A DNA stretch of 64,000 nucleotides from NCBI GenBank assembly GCA_964532595.1, contig CAZHIQ010000019.1:1-64000 (forward strand), read 5' to 3'. This DNA is from Chryseosolibacter sp964532595 (lineage in GTDB: Bacteria; Bacteroidota; Bacteroidia; Cytophagales; Cyclobacteriaceae). A program made the position numbers and the translations under genes. Positions 34,213 through 41,425 of the stretch are shown here, piece by piece. The notes under the pieces are model-generated. The model worked only from the letters and a program-made list of their open reading frames with translations. It did not search any database and was not told the DNA's origin. The stretch's first letter is position 1; every line of letters begins with the position of its first letter.

Positions 34213-35637
34213 TCAATTACCGGCCTGCGAGGAGGTGGGCGACATATTCGCCAGGTTCAGCCGGCGTATCAGGTCCTGATCCCGTCCGTAAATGTCTTTG
34301 TAAAAGACCACCTTTCCATTGCGGAATGCGGCCGTGAAGTACCGGATGTGGACGGGAACAGCTTTGGCCAGGTCTACTGTGTGGCGCTGTTTCTCGCGCA
34401 GGTATCCGGCGACAAGGGGCGAACGAACTTCCGTAGAGCCGGTTACGAGGTAGTGAGCCAGATCTACGGCTTTTTCCATGCGAATACACCCATGGCTCAA
34501 CGCCCGTGCGTCGCGCCTGAACAACCGTGGCGCATTGGTGTCGTGAATAAACACCGCGTAAGGATTGTCGAACTGGAACTTGACAATCCCCAGCGAGTTG
34601 TCACTGCCCTCGCGCTGGCGCAAAATGACGGGGAAGTAATCGCGGGTGTACCGTTTCCAGGGAATGCTGTCGGCATTGAGCACTTTACCCGCGCGATTAA
34701 TAACATCAAAGTTGTTACGGGTGATGAAAGTGGTATCGCGTTGAAGAAAGGGCAGAAACTCTTCCACCGCGATTCTGCGTGGAACGTGCCAGTAAGGATA
34801 GGTGATAAAACACTGGATCGTGCTGCTGAACGAAGGGGTCTCGTTCCCGGGTTTTCCGACGATAGCCCGCGAGGTCATGACAATACGGTCTTGATCGAAA
34901 ACTTCTACCATTAGCGAGGGTACGTTCACCCAGACATACTGCGTCCCAAAGGACTTGCGTTCCTGTCGCCAGCGTTCGAGGTTCGCTTCTACAATTGCCA
35001 CCTGCGTGAATACAGGCGCAACTCCTATTATCTCCCCCGCCTGGAGCTGCTGACGATTGCCGGAATCGGCTGCATCAATGATAGCCGCCAGGCCCTTCCG
35101 GAGCCATCGATAATCCGTATAGGTGGGCTCAACTCCACGCAAGGCAGCCACCACTCTTCCCTCCTCTACCAGGCGTGGCAAGGCGTGCAGTGCACGGAGT
35201 CGCGAAGCTTGGGTATGACGCGTAGTCCGGCCCGCGCTGAGATCCAGGTACAGAGAAACAAAGGCATCCGTCAGGAGTACGTCGCGCGACAGACGCACCA
35301 TCCGGTTCCATGAAGGAGAAATGGGGACACGTATCGCGTCGTAGTGGTAGTTGCCGGGCAGCAAACCGGCGTAACGAATGTTGGCGATGAAGTTCTCTAA
35401 TGAGTCGATAGCCGGCTCGTGGTCAATCCACACGGGCTGGAAAGATCTGCGCTTGTAAAACTCATATACGGCCGGGCTAACCTCGCCATACCAGGGATGC
35501 AGGCTGTCGGAAGGAAGGATCAACGGGATGTCAGCCACCTCCTCCTGCGGAAACCAGGCGTCGGGGACAACGCGGGGGCTACAGGCCCAAAGCGCTGCAA
35601 GCGCCAGAGAAGTCAGTCGTACAACCCAATTCTTCAT
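34213..35637 (-). CDS. L,D-transpeptidase lipoprotein (YcbB/LdtD-like)
   Basis: Forms 3-3 peptidoglycan cross-links or attaches proteins to the wall. The YkuD domain has the catalytic signature ALSHGCIRMEKAVDLA with nucleophile Cys. It is preceded by a YcbB-type scaffold region with FYKRRSFQPVWID and IRYAGLLPGNYHYDAI. MKNWVVRLTSLALAALWAC is a lipoprotein signal, so the start is ATG 35637. An AGGACT Shine-Dalgarno-like sequence supports it; the reading frame extends spuriously to 35736. A terminator facing the same way lies just upstream, so this gene has its own promoter. Confidence 0.92.
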   Translation of the reverse strand: MKNWVVRLTSLALAALWACSPRVVPDAWFPQEEVADIPLILPSDSLHPWYGEVSPAVYEFYKRRSFQPVWIDHEPAIDSLENFIANIRYAGLLPGNYHYDAIRVPISPSWNRMVRLSRDVLLTDAFVSLYLDLSAGRTTRHTQASRLRALHALPRLVEEGRVVAALRGVEPTYTDYRWLRKGLAAIIDAADSGNRQQLQAGEIIGVAPVFTQVAIVEANLERWRQERKSFGTQYVWVNVPSLMVEVFDQDRIVMTSRAIVGKPGNETPSFSSTIQCFITYPYWHVPRRIAVEEFLPFLQRDTTFITRNNFDVINRAGKVLNADSIPWKRYTRDYFPVILRQREGSDNSLGIVKFQFDNPYAVFIHDTNAPRLFRRDARALSHGCIRMEKAVDLAHYLVTGSTEVRSPLVAGYLREKQRHTVDLAKAVPVHIRYFTAAFRNGKVVFYKDIYGRDQDLIRRLNLANMSPTSSQAGN

Positions 35638-35679
35638 ATCGCCAGTCCTAATATCTTCCTGCCAATCAAGAGTGGTCAC

Positions 35680-35709
35680 AAAAAAGGCGGAGGAATAATC
35701 TCCTCCGCC
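35680..35709 (-). terminator. Intrinsic terminator ending an unidentified minus-strand transcript
   Basis: GGCGGAGGA-ATAATC-TCCTCCGCC gives a 9-bp perfect stem, with six Ts after it on the minus strand only. No recognised gene ends here, so a short RNA or small gene probably lies to the right (35.71-35.95 kb). Confidence 0.75.
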
Positions 35710-35954
35710 CGGCCAGCATCCAACGGATACCGGCAAACCAAACCCTGTTACTGTAAAACAAACTTACCCGCTGTAGCACGCCCGCTTTATGACGGTCATC
35801 AATCTCCGGAATGATCTTCGTCAGGCGTTTCAATAATAGACTGCTTTCCCATATTGGCACTCATTGTTGCCACTGACCGCGGTTTACAGGCCGTATTAGG
35901 TGCTTTTGACTTTGGCACGGCATTGTCATTATGCACACAAACCAAAATTGACGC
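35710..35954. other. Intergenic region with possible short minus-strand transcript
   Basis: No recognisable protein family is seen. The minus strand holds a possible 21-codon reading frame, MSANMGKQSIIETPDEDHSGD, starting at 35872 or at the internal Met at 35860. An overlapping 64-codon frame (35666-35860) runs through the terminator hairpin and is less likely. Together with the terminator this suggests a small RNA or microprotein gene, unproven. Confidence 0.3.
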
Positions 35955-36269
35955 GTGTTGAAAAAGGAAAGTAGCATCAGTTTGAAAGAGATGAGAGAGA
36001 TTATGGCACAGCGGGCCGGATCCAAGTTTCCCGTGCGGATCACCACACGCGAAGGTGAAGAGCTCATCCGGTATGTCAGGGGTTTTGCCGACGCAGAAGG
36101 TGAGATGGTGCTTCTGTCGGAGACATCCTATAGCATGTCCATGAAAATCATGGAGATTAAGGATATTGCGATCCTTGAATTCTCGGAAGGAGACGACGCT
36201 CCCTGGGTAAAGTACACCGCAAAATGGAATCGAAATAAAGGTTTCTTCTTCGGCATGCTGGGACTTTAA
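35955..36269 (+). CDS. Small conserved-looking hypothetical protein (up to 104 aa)
   Basis: I do not recognise a family. After a charged N-terminal stretch (KEMREIMAQRAGSKFPVRI) the sequence alternates short beta-like strands and turns (TREGEELIRYVRGFADAEGEMVLLSE, KIMEIKDIAILEFSEGDD). This could be a small SH3- or Sm-like barrel. There is no signal peptide, membrane helix or Cys. The frame opens at GTG 35955, but TTG 35958 or ATG 35991 could be the true start. It has good codon use and stands alone between the L,D-transpeptidase and the SatD operon. Identity unknown. Confidence 0.6.
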   Translation: MLKKESSISLKEMREIMAQRAGSKFPVRITTREGEELIRYVRGFADAEGEMVLLSETSYSMSMKIMEIKDIAILEFSEGDDAPWVKYTAKWNRNKGFFFGMLGL

Positions 36270-36286
36270 AGGGACTTTGCCCGATA

Positions 36287-36318
36287 TTTCTATTTATAGG
36301 CTAAAAACCCTATATTCG
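36287..36318 (+). promoter_or_regulatory. Predicted promoter of the satD operon
   Basis: TTTC (36287-36290) and TATATTCG (36311-36318) are spaced 20 bp like Bacteroidota -33 and -7 elements. The first palindromic operator overlaps the -7 element, implying repression. Confidence 0.45.
36295..36314. promoter_or_regulatory. Operator palindrome O1 of the satD operon
   Basis: TATAGG-N8-CCTATA, perfect 6-bp arms, overlapping the predicted -7 element. Confidence 0.65.
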
Positions 36319-36322
36319 CATT

Positions 36323-36342
36323 TATAGGCCTTTTACCCTATA
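36323..36342. promoter_or_regulatory. Operator palindrome O2 of the satD operon
   Basis: A second TATAGG-N8-CCTATA with the same arm and spacer lengths, centred 28 bp from O1 and ending 2 bp before the satD start codon. A further CCTATA half-site lies inside the gene at 36354-36359. Confidence 0.65.
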
Positions 36343-36344
36343 CA

Positions 36345-36968
36345 ATGCAAATACCTATAACCAGCATTATCACCGGCGATATCGTCGGCTCCCGCACGGT
36401 GGCGAGCAGCCACTGGCTCGGCCCACTGAAGACGGTCCTTTCCCGCCCGGGAATGGGCACCTGGGATATCTTCCGGGGTGATAGCTTTCAGGTGGAAGTA
36501 CAACCCCCTCACGCCCTCTTCGCAGCACTGCAGATAAAAGCCACCATCAAGGCACTGAAAACCATAGACGTCAGAATGGCAATCGGAATAGGTTCCGTTT
36601 CCAATCGCTCGGAAAAGATCAGGGAAAGCGAAGGAGAGGCCTTCCTCTTCTCCGGGGAGAAATATGAAACACTGCAGAAAGAAAAAGTGACGCTCGGCAT
36701 CCGAACACCCTGGCCGGACTTCGATCACGAAATGAACGTCTGTCTGCGGCTGGTAGCACTGCTGGTCGACGGCTGGTCGCCCGCCGCCGCCGAACTTGTC
36801 ACCCTCCTTCTGGAGGATCAAAGCCTGAATCAGGAACAACTCGCCCGCAAGCTCAACGTCACGCAACCGTCTGTGAGCGAACGTCGCAGTCGCGCCCACT
36901 ATGACGAAATAATGGCTTTTGAGTCGCTGTTCCGCCAGAAGGTAGAAATTCAACTAAAGACCCTATGA
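36345..36968 (+). CDS. SatD-family protein with C-terminal helix-turn-helix
   Basis: The N-terminal domain (about 1-140) has ITGDIVGSR and FRGDSFQVEV. These SatD-family signatures recall the metal-binding strands of class III nucleotidyl cyclases (fold similarity is my inference). The C-terminus (about 165-205) is an HTH, SLNQEQLARKLNVTQPSVSERRSRAHYDEI, likely reading DNA. Two matching palindromes sit at its promoter, so autoregulation is likely. It overlaps the next gene by 4 bp (ATGA). SatD was named from a Streptococcus mutans stress operon; its biochemical role is unknown to me. Confidence 0.8.
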   Translation: MQIPITSIITGDIVGSRTVASSHWLGPLKTVLSRPGMGTWDIFRGDSFQVEVQPPHALFAALQIKATIKALKTIDVRMAIGIGSVSNRSEKIRESEGEAFLFSGEKYETLQKEKVTLGIRTPWPDFDHEMNVCLRLVALLVDGWSPAAAELVTLLLEDQSLNQEQLARKLNVTQPSVSERRSRAHYDEIMAFESLFRQKVEIQLKTL

Positions 36969-37693
36969 CCCTCTTCGTCAAACTTCTTCTCGCCCATCTC
37001 ATCGGCGACTTCTGGCTGCAGCCCGATTCATGGGTTGCCGAAAAAGAGCTCAGGCGGCATCGCTCCCCGCGATTGTATCTTCATGCGCTGCTTCACGGAC
37101 TTCTGAGCCTTATCGCGCTTGGAAGCGTGACGTGGTGGTACGTCGCCCTAACCATCGCCGTCACGCATTTGCTGATCGACCTGGCCAAAGTATTGTTTCA
37201 ACGCGGTAGTAACCGCGTGCTCTGGTTCTTCCTCGACCAGGGACTTCACATTGCCGTGCTCATGGGCGTGGCCCTGTTCCTTACCCGGGGTATCGCATGG
37301 CCTTTGATTGCGTCGTGGCCACAAGGCATTATCATCGCAACCGCGTTGGTCTTTCTGACGAGTCCCTCATCGACCATTATCCGCATCCTCATCTCCCACT
37401 GGACACCCGACACGCTGCGTCATGTATCGGCGTCACTTCCCGATGCAGGAAAATTTATCGGCTATCTTGAGCGCTTTCTCGTATTCCTTTTTGTATTGCT
37501 GGGGCGGTGGGAAGCCGTGGGTTTTCTGCTCGCCGCAAAATCGGTCTTCCGCTTCGGCGACTTACGGGAAGCGCAGGACCGCAAGCTGACCGAATACGTT
37601 TTGATCGGGACCATGCTTAGCTTTATCATAGCCCTGTTGGTCGCCCTGGCAACGACCGCCGCACTTGACCAACTACCCCCTCCGTTGCCATGA
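36965..37693 (+). CDS. DUF3307 membrane protein
   Basis: A 242-aa protein opening LLLAHLIGDFWLQPDSWV, the DUF3307 hallmark, followed by LYLHALLHGLLSLIAL and VTHLLIDLAKVLF. About six hydrophobic segments are visible, with His, Asp and Gln residues in the first helices that look like a buried active or metal site. SatD and DUF3307 genes are often adjacent in Bacteroidota (recalled association). Start and stop both overlap neighbouring genes by 4 bp, so three proteins are translationally coupled. Function unknown. Confidence 0.85.
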   Translation: MTLFVKLLLAHLIGDFWLQPDSWVAEKELRRHRSPRLYLHALLHGLLSLIALGSVTWWYVALTIAVTHLLIDLAKVLFQRGSNRVLWFFLDQGLHIAVLMGVALFLTRGIAWPLIASWPQGIIIATALVFLTSPSSTIIRILISHWTPDTLRHVSASLPDAGKFIGYLERFLVFLFVLLGRWEAVGFLLAAKSVFRFGDLREAQDRKLTEYVLIGTMLSFIIALLVALATTAALDQLPPPLP

Positions 37694-39102
37694 CAGACAG
37701 CGACATGAAGCCGGGTATCACCCTCGTCTTTGATGACGTTACCCTGGCACGCGGGACGACCTTTTTCTTTAAACACCTCAACCTCGTTATCGCTGAGGGT
37801 GAACATTGGCTGATTACAGGAAATAACGGCACGGGAAAAACGAAACTGCTCGAAGCAATCGCTGGAACGTTGACACCCCGCGCGGGGTCGATCCGTTACA
37901 GCTTTATTGACGGTGAGGACTGGGATACGCGCTATCAGCAGCGACGTGCCCTTATTCACTTCATGCGAACCGAATGGCTCCAGCGCGCACTGGCCGGTTC
38001 CGGTGAGCATTTCTATCAGGAGCGTTATTACTCCTTGTCAGGCGTCAGCGCTCCCCTCGTTCGCGACGCATTGGGAGAAAGCCTTGATGCTATCCAGGCG
38101 CTGAATCTGCCTGCCGCCTTCGACATCACTCACCTCCTCGATGTGGAAGTTACCCGACTTTCGAACGGTCAGTTGCGCAAGGTGATCATTCTCCAACAGC
38201 TGGGACGCGGCGTTCCGCGCCTTCTGCTGCTCGACTATCCCTACGACGGCCTCGACGCCGGGAGCCGAAAAGACCTCAACGAGTTTCTCGATCACGTCGC
38301 CCATCACCTCGGCGTTCAAATCATCATGGTAGCCCATGGCACCGAAGTACCTCGATGCATAAACAAATACCTGATTGTCGAAGACAACAAAATAACCATT
38401 GCAGCAGCCCCCCCGTTGCGCGAACCCATAATTTCGACATACAGCCAATCCATTGCATCGGAAAACAACACCCCGATCGTAGAGATGCGCAACCTGAAAA
38501 TCGCTTATGGGGAGCGTACGATCCTGTCGGATTTCAACTGGCGGGTATGTCGCGGCGAACGCTGGGCACTGACCGGGAAGAACGGAACGGGAAAAACAAC
38601 GATCTTTAGTCTGATTTACGCCGATCATCCTATGGCTTATAGCCAGCAGGTTTTTCTTTTCGGCAAACGCCGTGGATCAGGGGAGTCAATATGGGACATC
38701 AAGAAGCGCGTTCAGTATTTCGGTCCGGAGCAGGTCCATTTCCTCAACACGGATTACATGGCGGTTTCCGCCCGCGAATTCATCACTCAGGCACACCAAG
38801 GAAAGGGGCACGAGCTCGACGACTTGATTATGTATTTTGACGCGGACAAGTATATCGACAAACCCGTCCGGTACCTCTCCTCCGGACACCTGCAGATGGT
38901 GATGCTGATACGACTTTTTCTCGACCGGAAGGAACTCATTCTCCTTGACGAACCCTTTCAGTACCTCGACCCGCAGAACCGCGACCGTGTCACGGAATAT
39001 CTCATGCATTACCTCAGTCCGGAAACCACACTGATTCTGATTTCCCACGACGAACGGGATTTGCAGCGATGGACGAAGCACAAAATGGAACTCCGCGGAT
39101 AA
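37690..39102 (+). CDS. ModF-like tandem ABC ATPase, no membrane domain
   Basis: Two nucleotide-binding domains in one soluble chain. NBD1 has Walker A GNNGTGKT, signature LSNGQLRK and Walker B LLLLDYPYDGLD, in which the catalytic Glu is replaced by Tyr. NBD2 has GKNGTGKTT, signature LSSGHLQM and an intact LILLDEPFQYLD. The layout matches the ModF/PhrA-like group, whose members lack a permease. One ATP site is therefore probably inactive or structural. The gene overlaps DUF3307 by 4 bp and is the last of the satD operon, followed by a terminator. MKPGITLVFDD (37705) is an alternative start. Confidence 0.88.
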   Translation: MTDSDMKPGITLVFDDVTLARGTTFFFKHLNLVIAEGEHWLITGNNGTGKTKLLEAIAGTLTPRAGSIRYSFIDGEDWDTRYQQRRALIHFMRTEWLQRALAGSGEHFYQERYYSLSGVSAPLVRDALGESLDAIQALNLPAAFDITHLLDVEVTRLSNGQLRKVIILQQLGRGVPRLLLLDYPYDGLDAGSRKDLNEFLDHVAHHLGVQIIMVAHGTEVPRCINKYLIVEDNKITIAAAPPLREPIISTYSQSIASENNTPIVEMRNLKIAYGERTILSDFNWRVCRGERWALTGKNGTGKTTIFSLIYADHPMAYSQQVFLFGKRRGSGESIWDIKKRVQYFGPEQVHFLNTDYMAVSAREFITQAHQGKGHELDDLIMYFDADKYIDKPVRYLSSGHLQMVMLIRLFLDRKELILLDEPFQYLDPQNRDRVTEYLMHYLSPETTLILISHDERDLQRWTKHKMELRG

Positions 39103-39103
39103 C

Positions 39104-39134
39104 AAAAAGGAAAAGCGGCTTGCGCCGCTTTTCC
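39104..39134. terminator. Bidirectional intrinsic terminator
   Basis: GGAAAAGCGGC-TTGC-GCCGCTTTTCC, an 11-bp perfect stem between convergent genes. It has Ts at the 3' arm on the plus strand and a T5 tract on the minus strand. Confidence 0.85.
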
Positions 39135-39184
39135 GACAGGAGAATGCTCTCACTGCCAACCTGTAAACAATCCTCCAATTCGGG

Positions 39185-40273
39185 TTACCGTACAGTGCCC
39201 ATCCAGAAGGCAACCTTCTGACGCTGCCAGGTATAGGTCACCGCAACCGTATCCCCGAACGAAATGACCGAAGGATACGAAAACTCATCATCTTCGCCAA
39301 GTCTTTCCAATTCGAGCGTAGTTCCCCACGTTTTTCCATTGTCGCGCGACACGGCGAGCGATATCGCACCCCGCGAACCCCAATTCTTGTTGTCCGGATT
39401 GTAAATCAACACCAACGTATTGTCTTCCAGGCGGGTAACATCAATTCCACTGTTGGGGTTAGGCAAATCCGTTTTGTAAACAGGCGACCAGGTACGGCCA
39501 TAGTCTTCCGAATCACTGCGACAGATAACTCCGGCCGAACTGCGTAACAACATGTGAACGTGGCCGGGCTTCGATTCCCACAAAGCCGGTTGAATCACGC
39601 CTTCGCCGGTGATCTCGTTGCGATCGAGGGGGACAAACGCTCCTTCTACCCATGTCTTTCCACCGTCTTCGCTCCGATCCACAAAAGCGTTCCAGACGCG
39701 CTCCAATTCGTTCGACGCAGGAGCCAGCCAGGTGCCGTCCGACAGGACTATAGGCTTGTTGCGCACGGGCCCACGTCCCCCTTTATCTCCTTCCACCAGT
39801 TCCTTCGCTTCCGACCAGGTCGTACCGTTGTCGTTGGAGGTCATGTACCACGTTTCCCAAAAATCAATGGTCTTTCCGACCTTGAAAAACAAAGTGATAA
39901 GTCCGGACGGATCCTGAAATAACACCGGATTCCAGTGGGCGTCTTCGCGTATCTTGGCTACTTCAACGGGAGCCGACCAGTTTCCCGGCTCTCCCTGCGA
40001 CAACCAGATTCCGACGTCATCGTGCTTTTCGTGTGTACCCCCAAACCAGGCGACCAAAAAACGCCCGTCGTTCGTGCGCAAGACCGTTGATGCGTGGCAT
40101 TGCGGAAAAGGGCGGTCATCGCCAAAGACAAAATCTCTTGCCAGCATTTCCACTTTTGCGGGTTGCGATGTCGCATCGTGCACAGCCTGATCGCTTTTTT
40201 GTGAAGAACTACAACCTCCGGCAACTGCCAGTGCAGCAAAGATCGCCGAGGAAAGCATCGGATTAAATTTCAT
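39185..40273 (-). CDS. Sialidase-like (BNR/Asp-box) lipoprotein
   Basis: A beta-propeller exo-sialidase-family protein with Asp boxes SNDNGTTW, SEDGGKTW, SEDYGRTW and SRDNGKTW. It has the Bacteroidota block ECHAST-like PFPQCHASTVLRTNDGRFLVAWFGGTHEKHDD near the N-terminus. The mature start follows a lipoprotein signal ending AVAGGC, so ATG 40273 is chosen; the frame extends without support to 40483. This subfamily (often called exo-alpha-sialidase) includes enzymes on other glycans, so true sialidase activity is unproven. It is a single gene, convergent with the ABC ATPase gene and divergent from the secreted-protein operon. Confidence 0.88.
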   Translation of the reverse strand: MKFNPMLSSAIFAALAVAGGCSSSQKSDQAVHDATSQPAKVEMLARDFVFGDDRPFPQCHASTVLRTNDGRFLVAWFGGTHEKHDDVGIWLSQGEPGNWSAPVEVAKIREDAHWNPVLFQDPSGLITLFFKVGKTIDFWETWYMTSNDNGTTWSEAKELVEGDKGGRGPVRNKPIVLSDGTWLAPASNELERVWNAFVDRSEDGGKTWVEGAFVPLDRNEITGEGVIQPALWESKPGHVHMLLRSSAGVICRSDSEDYGRTWSPVYKTDLPNPNSGIDVTRLEDNTLVLIYNPDNKNWGSRGAISLAVSRDNGKTWGTTLELERLGEDDEFSYPSVISFGDTVAVTYTWQRQKVAFWMGTVR

Positions 40274-40462
40274 AGTCATGGAGTTGGTGATAAGCAGGCA
40301 AAATAACCCGATTACTCTTACTTCCCATCGATATTTACGCAAGTCAGGGGGCAATTTGCGCAATGGATCTCGGAGAATTTTATCAGGAAATCCGGCGCGC
40401 AGAAATTTTGCCGATAACCGCGAGTCTGTGAACTTCCCTACAGATTTCCTAACGACCCTCAC

Positions 40463-41413
40463 ATGCAAAAACTCTCCGCACACAACGCAGCTAGTGTAGC
40501 CGCGACATGGGCAAACCTATGCCCCAGCCTGTTCGTAATCGTCAGCCTGTGTACAGGCATTGCGGCACAGGCACAATCATGGCGCGAAGCTGCGCACGAA
40601 TATCTGACGAACGGCAACGCGCAAAATATTGAACGCGCTTTCAGCGGCGACGTTAATGATGTTCTCACCTTCATTACACCTTATCTCGCCAATCACGACG
40701 TCACCGTTCACGACCGCGCGCGCTCGCTGGTGGTTCAACTTACAAGCAGTTCTGACGAGCCACCCGTCAGGAAGTTCGGCGCCACTCTTCTGGCCGGGGT
40801 TTTCCATTTGCAGAAAGAAAGACAACGCCAAATTCTTGGCGACCTTACGCTGTTCCGGAAGCAGGACTTCACCCCAGACATCCGCGACTCAGTACGACAG
40901 TGGGTTAAAGGCGACGGACCATGGCTCGACGCATTGATGAAGCTCGCCGGATTTCTAGGCCTAGAAGACCTGAGTATCCTGATCCACGCCAGGACGTTCC
41001 CCGACAATTCACAATTCCTTCGCTGGGCTGCGCTGCTCAGCAATGCACGGCTGGGCAAAGCATATGCAGTGACGGAAATCATGATGCGCGTGCGAAAGCT
41101 GGACATCAACGATGATGTAGTCTACAACCTATTTCCAGACCTGCTTTATACCCGACAAAGTGAATGCGTAGACTACGTCGTCAATGCCTTATACAGTAAC
41201 GCCAGGAACTGTGCGTCGCCGAATGCCGACGATGACACCCCCATACCTTGTGCCTATCGGATTCTCGAACAGCTCGCCCCGGTCATCAGCGACTTTCCGG
41301 TGACGATCGACGCATTCGGAGAGTTGGAAACCGACGACTATGACACCGCCCTTCAGCAGGTCCGTCGATGGCTGAAGGAGAATCGATATACGCTGAACAC
41401 AGACACCTTCTAA
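40463..41413 (+). CDS. Secreted helical protein of unknown function (secreted operon gene A)
   Basis: No recognised family. An N-terminal export signal (hydrophobic LFVIVSLCTGIAAQA, cleavage near AQA/QS) precedes about 280 residues. These are predominantly helical, with repeating 30-40-residue blocks ending in Leu/Val-rich helices, somewhat like HEAT-type repeats. There is no lipobox or sorting domain. It is first of a four-gene unidirectional cluster with a 12-bp gap to the next gene, so a shared role with the large proteins downstream is likely. Confidence 0.75.
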   Translation: MQKLSAHNAASVAATWANLCPSLFVIVSLCTGIAAQAQSWREAAHEYLTNGNAQNIERAFSGDVNDVLTFITPYLANHDVTVHDRARSLVVQLTSSSDEPPVRKFGATLLAGVFHLQKERQRQILGDLTLFRKQDFTPDIRDSVRQWVKGDGPWLDALMKLAGFLGLEDLSILIHARTFPDNSQFLRWAALLSNARLGKAYAVTEIMMRVRKLDINDDVVYNLFPDLLYTRQSECVDYVVNALYSNARNCASPNADDDTPIPCAYRILEQLAPVISDFPVTIDAFGELETDDYDTALQQVRRWLKENRYTLNTDTF

Positions 41414-41425
41414 ACAGGCGGCGAG

